Origin: Psychroflexus sp. MES1-P1E
GTDB taxonomy: Bacteria; Bacteroidota; Bacteroidia; Flavobacteriales; Flavobacteriaceae
Direction of reading: 5' to 3'
NCBI RefSeq assembly: GCF_002836055.1
Contig: NZ_PJBS01000161.1
Span: forward strand, 1-57,192
DNA length: 57,192 bases
How positions within the stretch are numbered: position 1 is the stretch's first letter; each line of letters opens with the position of its first letter. Made by a program: the position numbers and the translations under genes. Below the pieces are notes generated by a model, which made no database searches, had not been told where the DNA came from, and saw nothing but the letters and a program-made list of their open reading frames with translations. Of this stretch, positions 16,318-26,441 are shown one piece after another.

Positions 16318-16905
16318 CTAATTGGTCAAGACGACTTGGTGCTTTTCTATAATTTTTCTCAAATTGATAAGAGCATAACGCATACGGCCTAATGCAGTAT
16401 TGATACTAACATCTGTTTTAAAGGCAATTTCTTTAAAACTCATCTCTTTAAAAATTCGCATTTCCAAAACTTCTAGCTGATCTTGTGGAAGTTCTTTAAT
16501 TAATTCATGCAAATCAGTTTCAATCTGAGTTTTTATAATTTGCCGCTCAGCGTTAAGATCACCATCGGTCATGAAATCTAAAATTTCAAAATCTCCTTTC
16601 CCTTCAAACTTTGGCATCCTGTTACTTTTTCTGAAGTGATCTATGACCAAATTATGAGCAATTCTCATTACCCAAGGAAGGAATTTACCTTCTTCATTAT
16701 ACTTGCCGCGCTTTAAAGTTCTAATCACTTTAATGAAGGTATCTTGAAAAATATCTTCAGCTAAATCTTTATCATAAACTTTAGAAAAAATGAAACTAAA
16801 AATTTTTTGTTGATGCCTATTGATTAAAGTAGAAAGAGATTTTTCATCACCGTCTATGTACTGCTTTACTAATATGGCTTCCGAAGAAATTGGAATTCTA
16901 TTCAT
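16318..16905 (-). CDS. ECF-type RNA polymerase sigma factor
   Basis: A 195-residue sigma-70 family protein. Region 2 spans ~25-95 (DLAEDIFQDTFIKVIRTL, then FLPWVMRIAHNLVIDHFRK), and region 4 spans ~135-185 (SFKEIAFKTDVSINTALGRMRYA). No anti-sigma gene is adjacent, only a 49-residue ORF downstream. This subtype stands alone in many flavobacteria, so control may be transcriptional or by a distant partner. It diverges from uvrA over a 216-base region. Confidence 0.9.
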   Translation of the reverse strand: MNRIPISSEAILVKQYIDGDEKSLSTLINRHQQKIFSFIFSKVYDKDLAEDIFQDTFIKVIRTLKRGKYNEEGKFLPWVMRIAHNLVIDHFRKSNRMPKFEGKGDFEILDFMTDGDLNAERQIIKTQIETDLHELIKELPQDQLEVLEMRIFKEMSFKEIAFKTDVSINTALGRMRYALINLRKIIEKHQVVLTN

Positions 16906-17096
16906 GTCTTTTACTTAAATAAACACCTATCCTGAAGTGGTGGCGTTAATAATTAAAAATATTTTTAAGTAAAAGTGTTATATAGGCTATTATTTATAGA
17001 GCTAATATATAAATATAAGTTAACCCATCACGCACCGTTAATAAATTTAACACATTATACGGTTGTATTCAACTCCAATTTGGAGTGACATATCTT

Positions 17097-17104
17097 TATA
17101 TTTG
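17097..17104 (+). promoter_or_regulatory. Flavobacterial -7 element TATATTTG for uvrA
   Basis: TATATTTG, a full match to TANNTTTG, lies 17 bases before the uvrA start. A TTTGG at 17079-17083 could be the -33 element, but the 14-base gap is shorter than the usual 17-23. The rest of the 216-base region between the ECF sigma gene and uvrA shows nothing else clear. Confidence 0.6.
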
Positions 17105-17121
17105 CAACATTCCATTAGTCT

Positions 17122-19914
17122 ATGAAACAAATAAATTTAGATAAGTTCGATCCCAAAGAGTATATTATTATCAAAGGAGCGAAACTTCACAATCTTAAAA
17201 ATATTGATGTTGTTATACCCAGAAATAAGCTAGTCGTTATTACAGGACTATCTGGCTCTGGAAAATCTACTTTAGCATTCGACACTCTATATGCAGAAGG
17301 TCAAAGACGTTATGTAGAAAGCCTTTCAGCGTATGCTAGGCAATTTCTTGGCAGATTAGATAAGCCTAAAGTAGATTATATTAAAGGTATTTCACCCGCA
17401 ATAGCTATTGAACAAAAGGTGAATTCAACAAATCCCAGATCTACAGTAGGAACCTCTACTGAAATCTATGACTACCTTAAGTTACTCTATGCCAGAGTAG
17501 GAAAAACACTCTCTCCCATTTCTGGTAATGAAGTCAAAAAACATAGAGTTACCGATGTGATTGACTTTGTAAAGTCACTCGAAGAAAAACAAAAATTACT
17601 ACTTCTTGCTCCTGTAAGTTTAGAAAAGAACAGAACTATAGAAGAGAAAATAAAAATTCTTCAGCAACAAGGCTTTAGCCGAATTAAGGTCGATGATAAG
17701 ATCTTAAAAATAAGTGATGCCTTAGAGCAAAAAATATCTGAAAAGAGCGAACTTTCTATAGTTGTAGATCGAATTGTTGTTAAGCATGACGAAGATTTTT
17801 ATAACCGATTAGCAGATTCAATTCAAAATGCTTTTTACGAAGGCAAAGGAGAATTAAATATCGAAGATGTAGCTTCTGGTCAACTCACCAATTTCAATAA
17901 TAAATTTGAGCTCGATGGCATGCAATTCACAGAATCCAGTGTGCACCTTTTTAGCTTCAATAATCCTGTGGGGGCTTGTCCCAAATGCGAAGGTTATGGC
18001 GATATTGTAGATATTGATGAAGCTTTAGTTATTCCAAATACTGGCTTAAGTGTATACGAAGGGTGTATTGCTCCATGGAATGGAGAGACTTTAGGTTGGT
18101 ATAAAAAGGAGTTGATAAAAAATGCTCATAAATTCGATTTTCCAGTTCACACGCCTTATTTTGAATTGACGGACGAACAAAAAAATATAATCTGGAATGG
18201 AAATCAATACATAACTGGTGTCAACGAGTTTTTTGTAGTGGTAAAGTCCAAAGCCTATAAAATTCAAAATAGGGTTTTATTATCCAGATACCGAGGACGA
18301 ACCAAATGTCCAGAATGTAAAGGAAGACGACTTAAAAAAGAAACCACCTACGTCAAAATTAACGACGTTAATATCACAGACCTAGTCGATTTACCTATTG
18401 ATAAAGTCAGTGAGTTTTTTGAAAATCTAAAGCTTAACGAACACGATACAATTGTTGCCAAACGCTTATTGAGAGAAATCAATAATAGGCTTAAATTTTT
18501 AATAGATGTAGGTTTAACCTACTTATCGCTTAACCGAAAGTCCAACACCCTATCTGGTGGAGAATCTCAACGTATTAATTTGGCTACCTCTTTAGGAAGT
18601 AGTCTGGTAGGTTCCATGTATATTCTTGACGAACCTTCCATTGGTCTACATTCTAAAGACAATGAACGCTTAATTGAAGTTTTAAAAAACTTAAGAGATC
18701 TGGGCAATACAGTTATTGTGGTAGAGCATGATGAAGATATAATGAAAGCTGCAGATTATATCATAGACATTGGCCCAGAAGCAGGAACTCATGGAGGGGA
18801 TCTCGTCGGCAAGGGAAGTTATAAAGAGATTCTAAAAGGATCCTCCCTGACGTCTTCGTACCTCAATGGAAAAAAAGAAATTGAAATCCCTAAAAAAAGA
18901 CGCAAGACGAAAGCTTTTGTAGAACTTAAAGGAGCCAGAGAAAACAACTTAAAAAACATCAATGTTAAAGTTCCTTTGGATTGTTTTGTAGCTATCACAG
19001 GAGTTTCTGGAAGTGGTAAAAGTACACTTGTTAAAAGAATTCTATACCCTGCCATGATTAAGCATAATGGGGGCTACGGAACCAAAGCTGGACAGTTTGA
19101 TGGTATTGACGGAAACTTCAAGCACATCAAACATATAGAATATGTAGACCAAAATCCGATAGGGAGATCCTCTAGATCTAACCCTGTGACCTATATTAAA
19201 GCTTATGATGATATTCGGAATTTATTTGCTAAACAAAAGCTTTCTAAAATCAGGAATTTCAGACCAAAACATTTCAGTTTTAATGTAGAAGGAGGTCGTT
19301 GTGACACTTGTGAAGGTGAAGGTGAAGTGACTATCGAAATGCAATTTATGGCAGATGTTCACTTAGAATGTGAAGCTTGTTATGGAAAGCGCTTTAAACA
19401 GCAAGTTCTAGATGTGAAGTTTGAAAGTAAGAATATAGATGACGTCTTATCCATGACGATTGATGATGCTATGGAATTTTTCTCGTTTCATAATGAAACG
19501 AAAATTTCCAATAAGCTGGAAGCTCTACAAGAAGTAGGTTTGGGGTATGTCGCTTTAGGACAAAGTTCGTCTACTTTATCTGGTGGTGAAGCTCAGCGTA
19601 TCAAATTAGCTTCATTTCTTACCAAAGGTAAAAATGCAGATAAGACCCTTTTCATTTTTGATGAGCCCACTACAGGACTTCATTTTCATGATATCAGTAA
19701 ATTACTGAAATCTTTTGAAGCACTTATAGAAAATGGCCATAGTGTAGTGGTTATTGAACATAACATCGACTTAATAAAATGTGCAGACCATGTGATCGAT
19801 CTTGGTCCTGAAGGAGGAATAAACGGGGGTAAATTACTTGCCGAAGGAACTCCGGAACAAGTCGCCCAAGTAAAGTCCTCATTTACTGGTCAATATTTAA
19901 AGATGAAAGTGTAA
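17122..19914 (+). CDS. uvrA: Excinuclease ABC subunit A
   Basis: A 930-residue DNA-damage sensor of nucleotide excision repair. Two ABC ATPase modules are visible, with Walker [10 protein letters not shown] at 42-50 and GVSGSGKST near 627-635, and ABC signatures LSGGESQRI and LSGGEAQRI. Zinc-finger cysteine pairs appear as [24 protein letters not shown] and CEACYGKR. The length is normal for UvrA. It is transcribed alone and ends at a terminator shared with the glycan operon. Confidence 0.97.
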   Translation: MKQINLDKFDPKEYIIIKGAKLHNLKNIDVVIPRNKLVVITGLSGSGKSTLAFDTLYAEGQRRYVESLSAYARQFLGRLDKPKVDYIKGISPAIAIEQKVNSTNPRSTVGTSTEIYDYLKLLYARVGKTLSPISGNEVKKHRVTDVIDFVKSLEEKQKLLLLAPVSLEKNRTIEEKIKILQQQGFSRIKVDDKILKISDALEQKISEKSELSIVVDRIVVKHDEDFYNRLADSIQNAFYEGKGELNIEDVASGQLTNFNNKFELDGMQFTESSVHLFSFNNPVGACPKCEGYGDIVDIDEALVIPNTGLSVYEGCIAPWNGETLGWYKKELIKNAHKFDFPVHTPYFELTDEQKNIIWNGNQYITGVNEFFVVVKSKAYKIQNRVLLSRYRGRTKCPECKGRRLKKETTYVKINDVNITDLVDLPIDKVSEFFENLKLNEHDTIVAKRLLREINNRLKFLIDVGLTYLSLNRKSNTLSGGESQRINLATSLGSSLVGSMYILDEPSIGLHSKDNERLIEVLKNLRDLGNTVIVVEHDEDIMKAADYIIDIGPEAGTHGGDLVGKGSYKEILKGSSLTSSYLNGKKEIEIPKKRRKTKAFVELKGARENNLKNINVKVPLDCFVAITGVSGSGKSTLVKRILYPAMIKHNGGYGTKAGQFDGIDGNFKHIKHIEYVDQNPIGRSSRSNPVTYIKAYDDIRNLFAKQKLSKIRNFRPKHFSFNVEGGRCDTCEGEGEVTIEMQFMADVHLECEACYGKRFKQQVLDVKFESKNIDDVLSMTIDDAMEFFSFHNETKISNKLEALQEVGLGYVALGQSSSTLSGGEAQRIKLASFLTKGKNADKTLFIFDEPTTGLHFHDISKLLKSFEALIENGHSVVVIEHNIDLIKCADHVIDLGPEGGINGGKLLAEGTPEQVAQVKSSFTGQYLKMKV

Positions 19915-20000
19915 AGACTCAGAAATTTTTACGACTCACTAATGGATAGAGTGTATGTCGAGGCCTTATGCCTTAAAATAATTTTTGGTTGATTAATTCG

Positions 20001-20037
20001 GAAAACTCCTTAGTCTTAAATAGGCTAAGGAGTTTTC
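20001..20037. terminator. Bidirectional terminator between uvrA and the flippase gene
   Basis: A 13-base perfect inverted repeat, GAAAACTCCTTAG (20001-20013) with CTAAGGAGTTTTC (20025-20037), around an 11-base loop. The right arm overlaps the last codons of the reverse-strand flippase gene. Confidence 0.8.
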
Positions 20038-21491
20038 TTCTTAAAAATCAAATGATAAAATTTGGACAAGTCTTTAGATAGCTCTCCTTTTAAACTTGCA
20101 ATAAGATATAAGCTGGTAATCATAATAGATTTAAGGATAATATTGACTAAAACGTGACCTGTTGTAAAATCCCAAAAATAGAAGCTAAGGCTCAAAAGTG
20201 ATATGATTATTGAGATATAAAGACTCTTCTTATTGAAAGGATGAATTCCAAAAGTGATTTTTACAAAAATTAATTTGAAAATATTATACATCATAAAAGA
20301 AATAAAGGTTGCATAAGCTGCACCGTAAATTCCAAATGTTGGTATTAACCACATGTTTAAAAGAAAGGCAATCCCAACAACAATAAGGCCAACTAACAAG
20401 ATAGTTTTATAGTATTTTGAATTAAAAACAATGCTGTTGTTATTCCCTAAAATATTGTCTGACAGCTTTACAAGACTGATCAAAAAAACAATACTCACTC
20501 CTATCCTGTAGGGCTCTGGAATAATTTGATAAAGCTGATACACATTGGTAACGATAAGTGTAAAAATTAATCCACTAATTAAGAAAAGGGTATTAGAACT
20601 TCTTACATAAAGATCTTTCAAGAGAAGAAAATCTTGAGAATTTAAATATTTAGCAGTAATTGGATTTGTAATTTGATGCATTGCTTTAGAGGGTACTGCT
20701 ATGACAGTAGCGATATAGATAGCAATTCCATAAATAGAAACATGTTCTATAGGCATAAAGTATTCAATCATAACTTTATCCAGATCGAAAAGCGCAACAG
20801 CTACTGTTCCTGCAATAAAAATAAGCAGGGAATAGCTAATTATATCCTTCAGTTCTCTGGGGAGTTCAAAGCTAAAGCGGGGAGTATACAATCTAAGCGC
20901 ATAGACCATCATCACCAATGTTCTCAAGAAGAAAACAAGTATGAGTAGATAAATAAATAATGAAACGTCAATAAATTCAAAATAAAGAAAGATCAGTAAA
21001 ATAGAAATAGCTATCCTATGAAACAGTTCTCGCATCAAAGTTCCAAAGACACTTTTGTAGTAGACTTTTGCCCATGCAAAAAAAATTTCAAAATAAGCAG
21101 TGGTCATAGCAATCACAAAAATACCCCACACATAAGGTTGGACTAAATCATTTTCACCTTCAAAATAATTCAACAAGCTATCGTAAACTAAGACTCCTAC
21201 AAAAGCCAACAAAACTCCTAATCCCAAAGGCAGTAAAAGAGCAAAGTTAAAAAGCTTATCAACGTCTTCTTTTAAGGTATATCTGCTAAAGTATTTAACG
21301 ATTGTATTATGAACACCAAGAGCCATAAATGGCCAGAATAAATTTCCAGCCGATAGTAAAAAAGCAACTAAACCGTAATACTCTGAGGTTAAAAACATCG
21401 GGTAGAATATCAAAACATTAATCGCTCCAATCCCAAAACCCAAATAGGTTGAAATCAGGTTTCTGAAGGATTGTTTGGCGACTATTCCCAT
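20025..21491 (-). CDS. Polysaccharide flippase (Wzx/MATE-like)
   Basis: A 488-residue integral membrane protein with about 12-14 hydrophobic helices over its whole length and no soluble domain. It matches the polysaccharide-biosynthesis flippase group that moves lipid-linked glycans across the inner membrane. It is the last gene of a four-gene reverse-strand operon (DUF4834, YfhO, glycosyltransferase, flippase), starting 6 bases after the glycosyltransferase stop. Substrate unknown. Confidence 0.85.
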   Translation of the reverse strand: MGIVAKQSFRNLISTYLGFGIGAINVLIFYPMFLTSEYYGLVAFLLSAGNLFWPFMALGVHNTIVKYFSRYTLKEDVDKLFNFALLLPLGLGVLLAFVGVLVYDSLLNYFEGENDLVQPYVWGIFVIAMTTAYFEIFFAWAKVYYKSVFGTLMRELFHRIAISILLIFLYFEFIDVSLFIYLLILVFFLRTLVMMVYALRLYTPRFSFELPRELKDIISYSLLIFIAGTVAVALFDLDKVMIEYFMPIEHVSIYGIAIYIATVIAVPSKAMHQITNPITAKYLNSQDFLLLKDLYVRSSNTLFLISGLIFTLIVTNVYQLYQIIPEPYRIGVSIVFLISLVKLSDNILGNNNSIVFNSKYYKTILLVGLIVVGIAFLLNMWLIPTFGIYGAAYATFISFMMYNIFKLIFVKITFGIHPFNKKSLYISIIISLLSLSFYFWDFTTGHVLVNIILKSIMITSLYLIASLKGELSKDLSKFYHLIFKKKTP

Positions 21492-21497
21492 AGGAGA

Positions 21498-22769
21498 TCA
21501 TTTGATAAGTTTTACCAGCTTTTGAGTTAAATTCTTGCGGTGATATTGATCGATATTTTTAGTATTAGATTTCAATTTACCATTTAAAAAAGCCTTAAAA
21601 GCCTCTTTTACATAGCTTTTTAGGCTTGTTTTTTCATCGTAGTTAAAACATTTGCCTGAATGGGTTTCAAAAATAATTTGGTTGACGTCCCAACCCTTAG
21701 GACCAATAGCTAAAATAGGACGTCTGGAGGCTAAATACTCGAAAATCTTACCTGGGATAATACTCTTATTTTCGGGTTTGTTAATTTCAATGAGCAAGAG
21801 CATTTGAGAACTTTTTTGGCTCTCAACAGCATCTTTATGGTCCAAATAACCAATGATACTCACAAACTTTTTTAAACCAGATTGATAGGCAGATTCTAAA
21901 ACACTATTGCTGACTTTACCAATTAATTTTAGTTCAAAGAAGTCTTTAAAGACTAGATCCTCTTCTATCAATTCTGCGAAAACCTCCCATAAAACTTTTG
22001 GATTTCTATCATTAAGCAGTGAGCCTACATGAGAGACTGTAAAGTTTTCGCTAAGCTCAACATACATCGGTGTATCTTCAAAGCCGTTTGTGATCACGTC
22101 TATAGGAGTTTTCGTTTTGGTTTCAAACTCGCCTTTAGTTTGAGAACTAGTCACTATAAGTTGATCTGCTGAGTCTAATACTTCCTTTTCTAATGCTTTA
22201 TGTTTAGCTTGAGAAGAAACGGTAAGTTTCAAAGCGGAATGGTAACCTATGGTTGTCCAAGGATCTCTAAAGTCTGCGATCCATTGGAGATGTGGATTGG
22301 CCTGTTTTAAAGCTTTCCCTATAAGGTGCATACTATGTGGAGGACCCGTTGTGATTATCGTGTCTATCTGACTATTTGAAAGATACTCTTTCAGATAATC
22401 AACAGAGGGCTTCACCCAAAACTTTCTTGCATCCGGGATAAAAAAATTACCTCTGATGTAAAGCATTAATTGCTCAGACCAGGATTGTCTAGCTTTTAAT
22501 TTAATAATACCGCTACTAATTGTTTTAGTGTCATCTTTCGATAAAAGATTAGCCATTGCATAGGGTTCAAAAATAGGTTTTTCAAGAACCACAACTTCTG
22601 GACTCACTTCCAAAGAAAAATCAAGAATAGGATAACTTGGATTTTTGGGTTTATAAATAATAGGCTGAATACCAAATTCTGGCAAATACTTGGAGAATTT
22701 AAGCCAACGCTGTACTCCTGGGCCTCCTGCTGGCGGCCAATAATAGGTCACAATCAATACTTTTTTCAT
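21498..22769 (-). CDS. Glycosyltransferase, GT4-like (GT-B fold)
   Basis: A 423-residue cytoplasmic enzyme. The N-terminus (VTYYWPPAGGPGVQRWLKFSKYL) is the glycine-rich acceptor-side loop typical of GT4-like enzymes. The C-terminal half has the nucleotide-sugar fold, including IIPGKIFEYLASRRPILAIG, where the Glu of GKIFEYL contacts the donor. The start overlaps the YfhO stop by 4 bases (ATGA), so the two are translationally coupled. It likely builds the glycan moved by the adjacent flippase. Sugar unknown. Confidence 0.85.
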   Translation of the reverse strand: MKKVLIVTYYWPPAGGPGVQRWLKFSKYLPEFGIQPIIYKPKNPSYPILDFSLEVSPEVVVLEKPIFEPYAMANLLSKDDTKTISSGIIKLKARQSWSEQLMLYIRGNFFIPDARKFWVKPSVDYLKEYLSNSQIDTIITTGPPHSMHLIGKALKQANPHLQWIADFRDPWTTIGYHSALKLTVSSQAKHKALEKEVLDSADQLIVTSSQTKGEFETKTKTPIDVITNGFEDTPMYVELSENFTVSHVGSLLNDRNPKVLWEVFAELIEEDLVFKDFFELKLIGKVSNSVLESAYQSGLKKFVSIIGYLDHKDAVESQKSSQMLLLIEINKPENKSIIPGKIFEYLASRRPILAIGPKGWDVNQIIFETHSGKCFNYDEKTSLKSYVKEAFKAFLNGKLKSNTKNIDQYHRKNLTQKLVKLIK

Positions 22770-25192
22770 TGCTGAATTTGCTTGTATTTTACTCTATAAA
22801 TGATTCCTCCTACTGCTACTAAAACTAAAATTATAAAGCTTACTAAAGATACCCTTCCGCCAAACTTTATTACATCTGGCTGAAAGCTAAAAGTGATTTG
22901 ATGCTTTCCTGCAGGCAATTCCAAAGCTCTTAAGACATAATTAGCCCTAAAGTGTGGAACTTCTTCTCCATCGACGGAAACCTTCCATCCTTGTGGATAA
23001 TAAATTTCTGAAAACAAAGCGAGACGCTCTCCCTTACTATCATAAGAATAAGTCAATTCATTTTCTGAATAGGATTCTAGTTGAATCTTATCCGACGATT
23101 GTACATCGTAAGTTTTAGCCGACTTAGAAAATTGATTGGACTCTACTATTGCTGTAGTACGGGGATTGATTGTATCTAAAGCCAAGATCGCTTGATTGGC
23201 ATTTTCCACAGGAATCAATTGGTCAACAAACCATGCATTCCCTAAATGGTCTGGGTTAGGTTGAGCCTTTGGCTGACCTTCATCATCAAAAATAAAGTAC
23301 TTCACATTCAACATATTCAAAATACTTTGCTTGCCTTCATAAATGTAAAAGTCAAACAACTCTTGTGTGCGTCCAGGCTTAGCCGCGTGGTAACCGCCAA
23401 TAGACTTATGAAAATAAGAAGCCCTTGCAGAGTTTAAAGGATTGGAAGTTAAATCATAAACTCTGTAATGAGAATCGTCGGTAAGAATATCCCGATCTGC
23501 TTGAGTAGGCTGGAAAGGTCTTGCTATCACAGAAGCTGCTACAAAATCATCTTCATTCACATATCTAGAATTCACTCCAATCAAATCCACAAGAATAAAA
23601 ATTCCTATAAGACCTAAGAGCATTATTTGCTTTAAGTTTTTCTTTAGATATAAATAGAATACTGAAGCTAATAGCAAAACAAACACCAGAGATCTTATGG
23701 TGTCTGAGGTAAACATTGCCTTTCTATCTTCTTTAAGAGCTCTTACAAATTTTGCTCCATATTGTTCCAAAAACATAGAATCGGTGTTGCCGCTGAAATC
23801 AAAAAGCATTGACTTGAGTAATAAAAACAGTAAACTTAATCCTACAAGAATGAATGTGGTATTCTTTAGTGCATTCCATTTCGACTCATAAGACACTTTA
23901 GAACTTAAGAATTTGGAGAGTCCTAAAATTGCTAATAGAGGCACACAAAACTCTATGATAACTTGTATAGAAGATACCGCTCTAAATTTGTCATAAAATG
24001 GAACAACATCTACAAAGAACTTTGTCAATAGAGAAAAGTTATCTCCCCAAGATAAAAGCAAAGCAAGAATAGACCCTGCCACAATCCACCATTTAGTTTT
24101 ACCCTTTATAAGAAAGAGGGCTAGAACAAATAGAAATAGTATAGATGCACCAATATAAGCTGGTGCCCCAATAAAGGTTTGATCTCCCCAATAAGTTGGC
24201 AAATTCTTACTAAACTCTAAAGCCTGAACTGGAGACGCTCCTAGTTGTATTATTTCATTGTAAACTTCAGAATCTTTGCCTAAAGACTCACTGCTAGATC
24301 CTCCCATGAATCTAGGGATAAACAAATTAAAGGTTTCCATAACACCGTAACTATATTCAGTGATGTAGTCGTAATCTAAACCAGATTTCACTTTTTCAGT
24401 TCCGTTGGGTTCTATCGTTAGACCTGTTTCACCTCGCGTACTAAAATCGGCGTACTCTTGTGTCGCCAATAAATTGGTTATATTAAGCAAAACAGCCAAT
24501 ATAATAGCTGGGATAAAACTTACGGCAGCCTTGAAATAAGATTTCAATTGTTTGTTTTTATATGCGTTTACAGCATACACAATAACCATAACAAAACACA
24601 GCAACATAAGATAATAGGTCATCTGGAAGTGATTGGTCATCAATTCAAAAGCCAAGCCTACACAGAAAAGGAGGTTTCCCCAAAATAACTTTTGCCTAAA
24701 AACGAGAACCACACCACTTATAACTATTGGAAAATATGCAATAGCATGAGCTTTAGCATTATGACCAACTCCTAAAATAATGATAAGGTATGTGGAAAAT
24801 CCAAAAGCAAGTGCTCCTAAAAAGGCCAATTTATAATTAACCTTGAAACACAACAACAAAATATACATACCTATAAAATACAGGAACAAATAATCTGCAG
24901 GTCTTGGCAAAAACCTAAGTTGACGATCGATTTCTTTTATAAAATTATAAGGATAGTTTGCGCCTAATTGGTAGGTAGGCATTCCTCCAAAAGCAGAATT
25001 GGTCCAGTATGGTTCTTCTCCCTGACTTGCTCTAAAGTCGTTTTGAGCCTTTGCCATTCCTGTATACTGCACAATATCACTTTGATATATTGTTTTTCCC
25101 TTGAGAACAGGATAGAAAAAAGCTAATGCAGCTACTATAAATAAAACAATCACCAAAAGGTGCTTCCAAGAGTTCTTAAACAAAGACTTCAT
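22766..25192 (-). CDS. YfhO-family membrane protein
   Basis: An 808-residue protein with about a dozen membrane helices in the first ~560 residues and one near the C-terminus. Between them (~580-780) lies a periplasmic beta-rich domain ending DGEEVPHFRANYVLRALELP. This is the layout of YfhO (PF09586), a GT-C-like family linked in Gram-positive bacteria to glycosylation of envelope polymers. It is coupled to the glycosyltransferase by a 4-base overlap. A role as an undecaprenyl-sugar-dependent transferase is inferred. Confidence 0.85.
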   Translation of the reverse strand: MKSLFKNSWKHLLVIVLFIVAALAFFYPVLKGKTIYQSDIVQYTGMAKAQNDFRASQGEEPYWTNSAFGGMPTYQLGANYPYNFIKEIDRQLRFLPRPADYLFLYFIGMYILLLCFKVNYKLAFLGALAFGFSTYLIIILGVGHNAKAHAIAYFPIVISGVVLVFRQKLFWGNLLFCVGLAFELMTNHFQMTYYLMLLCFVMVIVYAVNAYKNKQLKSYFKAAVSFIPAIILAVLLNITNLLATQEYADFSTRGETGLTIEPNGTEKVKSGLDYDYITEYSYGVMETFNLFIPRFMGGSSSESLGKDSEVYNEIIQLGASPVQALEFSKNLPTYWGDQTFIGAPAYIGASILFLFVLALFLIKGKTKWWIVAGSILALLLSWGDNFSLLTKFFVDVVPFYDKFRAVSSIQVIIEFCVPLLAILGLSKFLSSKVSYESKWNALKNTTFILVGLSLLFLLLKSMLFDFSGNTDSMFLEQYGAKFVRALKEDRKAMFTSDTIRSLVFVLLLASVFYLYLKKNLKQIMLLGLIGIFILVDLIGVNSRYVNEDDFVAASVIARPFQPTQADRDILTDDSHYRVYDLTSNPLNSARASYFHKSIGGYHAAKPGRTQELFDFYIYEGKQSILNMLNVKYFIFDDEGQPKAQPNPDHLGNAWFVDQLIPVENANQAILALDTINPRTTAIVESNQFSKSAKTYDVQSSDKIQLESYSENELTYSYDSKGERLALFSEIYYPQGWKVSVDGEEVPHFRANYVLRALELPAGKHQITFSFQPDVIKFGGRVSLVSFIILVLVAVGGIIYRVKYKQIQQ

Positions 25193-25222
25193 AAATAGTT
25201 TTAATTTGAAAAAACCTGAAAG

Positions 25223-25468
25223 TTAGTCAATTTCTTCATAATCTACGTACTCTCCTGCTTTGCTTTCTTTGGGTTTAGATTTAAAAGTTTTGGAAGTTTT
25301 AGTCTCTTTGTCTTGTGTTTGAGACTGAGCAGAATTGAATTTATCTTCCATATTTTTTCTGACTTTTTTGAAAACGTATTTCAGCAAAATCGGCCCAAGA
25401 TACCTCGCCATCAATTTAAGGCCAAAAAAGACCAAAAGGATAATAAGTAAAGTCTTTAAAAATACCAT
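25223..25468 (-). CDS. DUF4834 family small membrane protein
   Basis: An 81-residue protein with one or two N-terminal hydrophobic segments (FLKTLLIILLVFFGLKLMA) and a hydrophilic, lysine-rich tail ending EYVDYEEID. This matches the DUF4834 family of Bacteroidota. It is the first gene of the operon with YfhO 30 bases downstream, an order I recognise from other flavobacteria. Function unknown. Confidence 0.75.
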   Translation of the reverse strand: MVFLKTLLIILLVFFGLKLMARYLGPILLKYVFKKVRKNMEDKFNSAQSQTQDKETKTSKTFKSKPKESKAGEYVDYEEID

Positions 25469-25485
25469 AGTATTATATTGTATGA

Positions 25486-25493
25486 CAAAAATA
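25486..25493 (-). promoter_or_regulatory. Flavobacterial -7 element TATTTTTG for the DUF4834-YfhO operon
   Basis: The reverse strand reads TATTTTTG here, 17 bases before the DUF4834 start. No clear -33 TTG at the usual distance. Confidence 0.5.
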
Positions 25494-25546
25494 CCACTAT
25501 CTAGCTGTAACCTGAAAAGTAAAGCTCAAAAAATCATATTTTAACT

Positions 25547-25554
25547 TATATTTG
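25547..25554 (+). promoter_or_regulatory. Flavobacterial -7 element TATATTTG for the outer-membrane protein gene
   Basis: TATATTTG matches TANNTTTG and lies 17 bases before the ATG at 25572, the same distance as in uvrA. It would give a leader of about 10 bases. Confidence 0.55.
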
Positions 25555-25571
25555 GGCTATAAACTCTATCT

Positions 25572-26441
25572 ATGAAACTGAAGCTAATCAGCCTTATAAC
25601 TTTTATTTCCTTAACTGTAAACGCTCAATATACCGATGTGATTAATTCAAATAGACCAGGAGAATCCTTTGGAGCTTATTCCGTAGGTATTAATGTTTTA
25701 CAATTCGAAACAGGATTAGCCTTTGGCCAAGACAATCACGTCTCCCCTTTAATTCCTGACCGTACTTTATTTGAATATCAATATCAAATCAGATATGGAT
25801 TAGTAGTGGAGCGCCTAGAAATCTTATTGGACGGAACTTTTGCTAACGTTGAAGATCAATTATTAAGAGGCGGGACTCAAACGACCTCAAACTTCAGTAA
25901 TTTCGAAAGCAATACATTAGGAGTCAAATATTTACTGTACGATCCTAATATTCAAAAAAAAATAGACGGGCCTAACCTATACAGTTGGAAGAAAAATAAT
26001 CTTCCCCAGTGGAGTGATTTGATTCCTGCAGTATCTATTTATGCTGGAGTAAATTTGAATTTTGGCGATAATCCCTTCAAATTTGAAGGAGAACCTAATG
26101 CTTCCCCGAAAGCAGCTATCATAACACAACACAATATCGGAAGCAAATGGGTCTTTGTATCCAATCTTATTGCCGATAAACCCACTACCGACTTCCCTAC
26201 TTATGCAGGAATATTTACGCTCACCCATTCTATTTATAAGAAAATAGGGGTTTTTGCTGAATTCCAAACTTACATCAGCGATCTCTACAGCGATGAAATT
26301 TTAAGAGGAGGCGTTGCCTTTTTAGCTGGTAAAAACCTTCAAATTGATGTTTCTGGACTTGTTAACTTCAAAGACTCTCCTGAACGCTGGAGAGCAGGCA
26401 TAGGTATTTCTTATAGAATTGATATGCACGATTCTAACTAA
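25572..26441 (+). CDS. Outer-membrane channel/transporter-like protein (PF13557-type)
   Basis: A 289-residue secreted protein. The signal peptide MKLKLISLITFISLTVNAQ is followed by INSNRPGESFGAYSVGINVLQFETG, the usual opening of the MetA-pathway-type outer-membrane family (PF13557), then alternating strands ending GIGISYRID. These are predicted outer-membrane barrels of uncertain substrate. It is monocistronic, diverging from the DUF4834 operon and facing a long gene-free stretch. Confidence 0.78.
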   Translation: MKLKLISLITFISLTVNAQYTDVINSNRPGESFGAYSVGINVLQFETGLAFGQDNHVSPLIPDRTLFEYQYQIRYGLVVERLEILLDGTFANVEDQLLRGGTQTTSNFSNFESNTLGVKYLLYDPNIQKKIDGPNLYSWKKNNLPQWSDLIPAVSIYAGVNLNFGDNPFKFEGEPNASPKAAIITQHNIGSKWVFVSNLIADKPTTDFPTYAGIFTLTHSIYKKIGVFAEFQTYISDLYSDEILRGGVAFLAGKNLQIDVSGLVNFKDSPERWRAGIGISYRIDMHDSN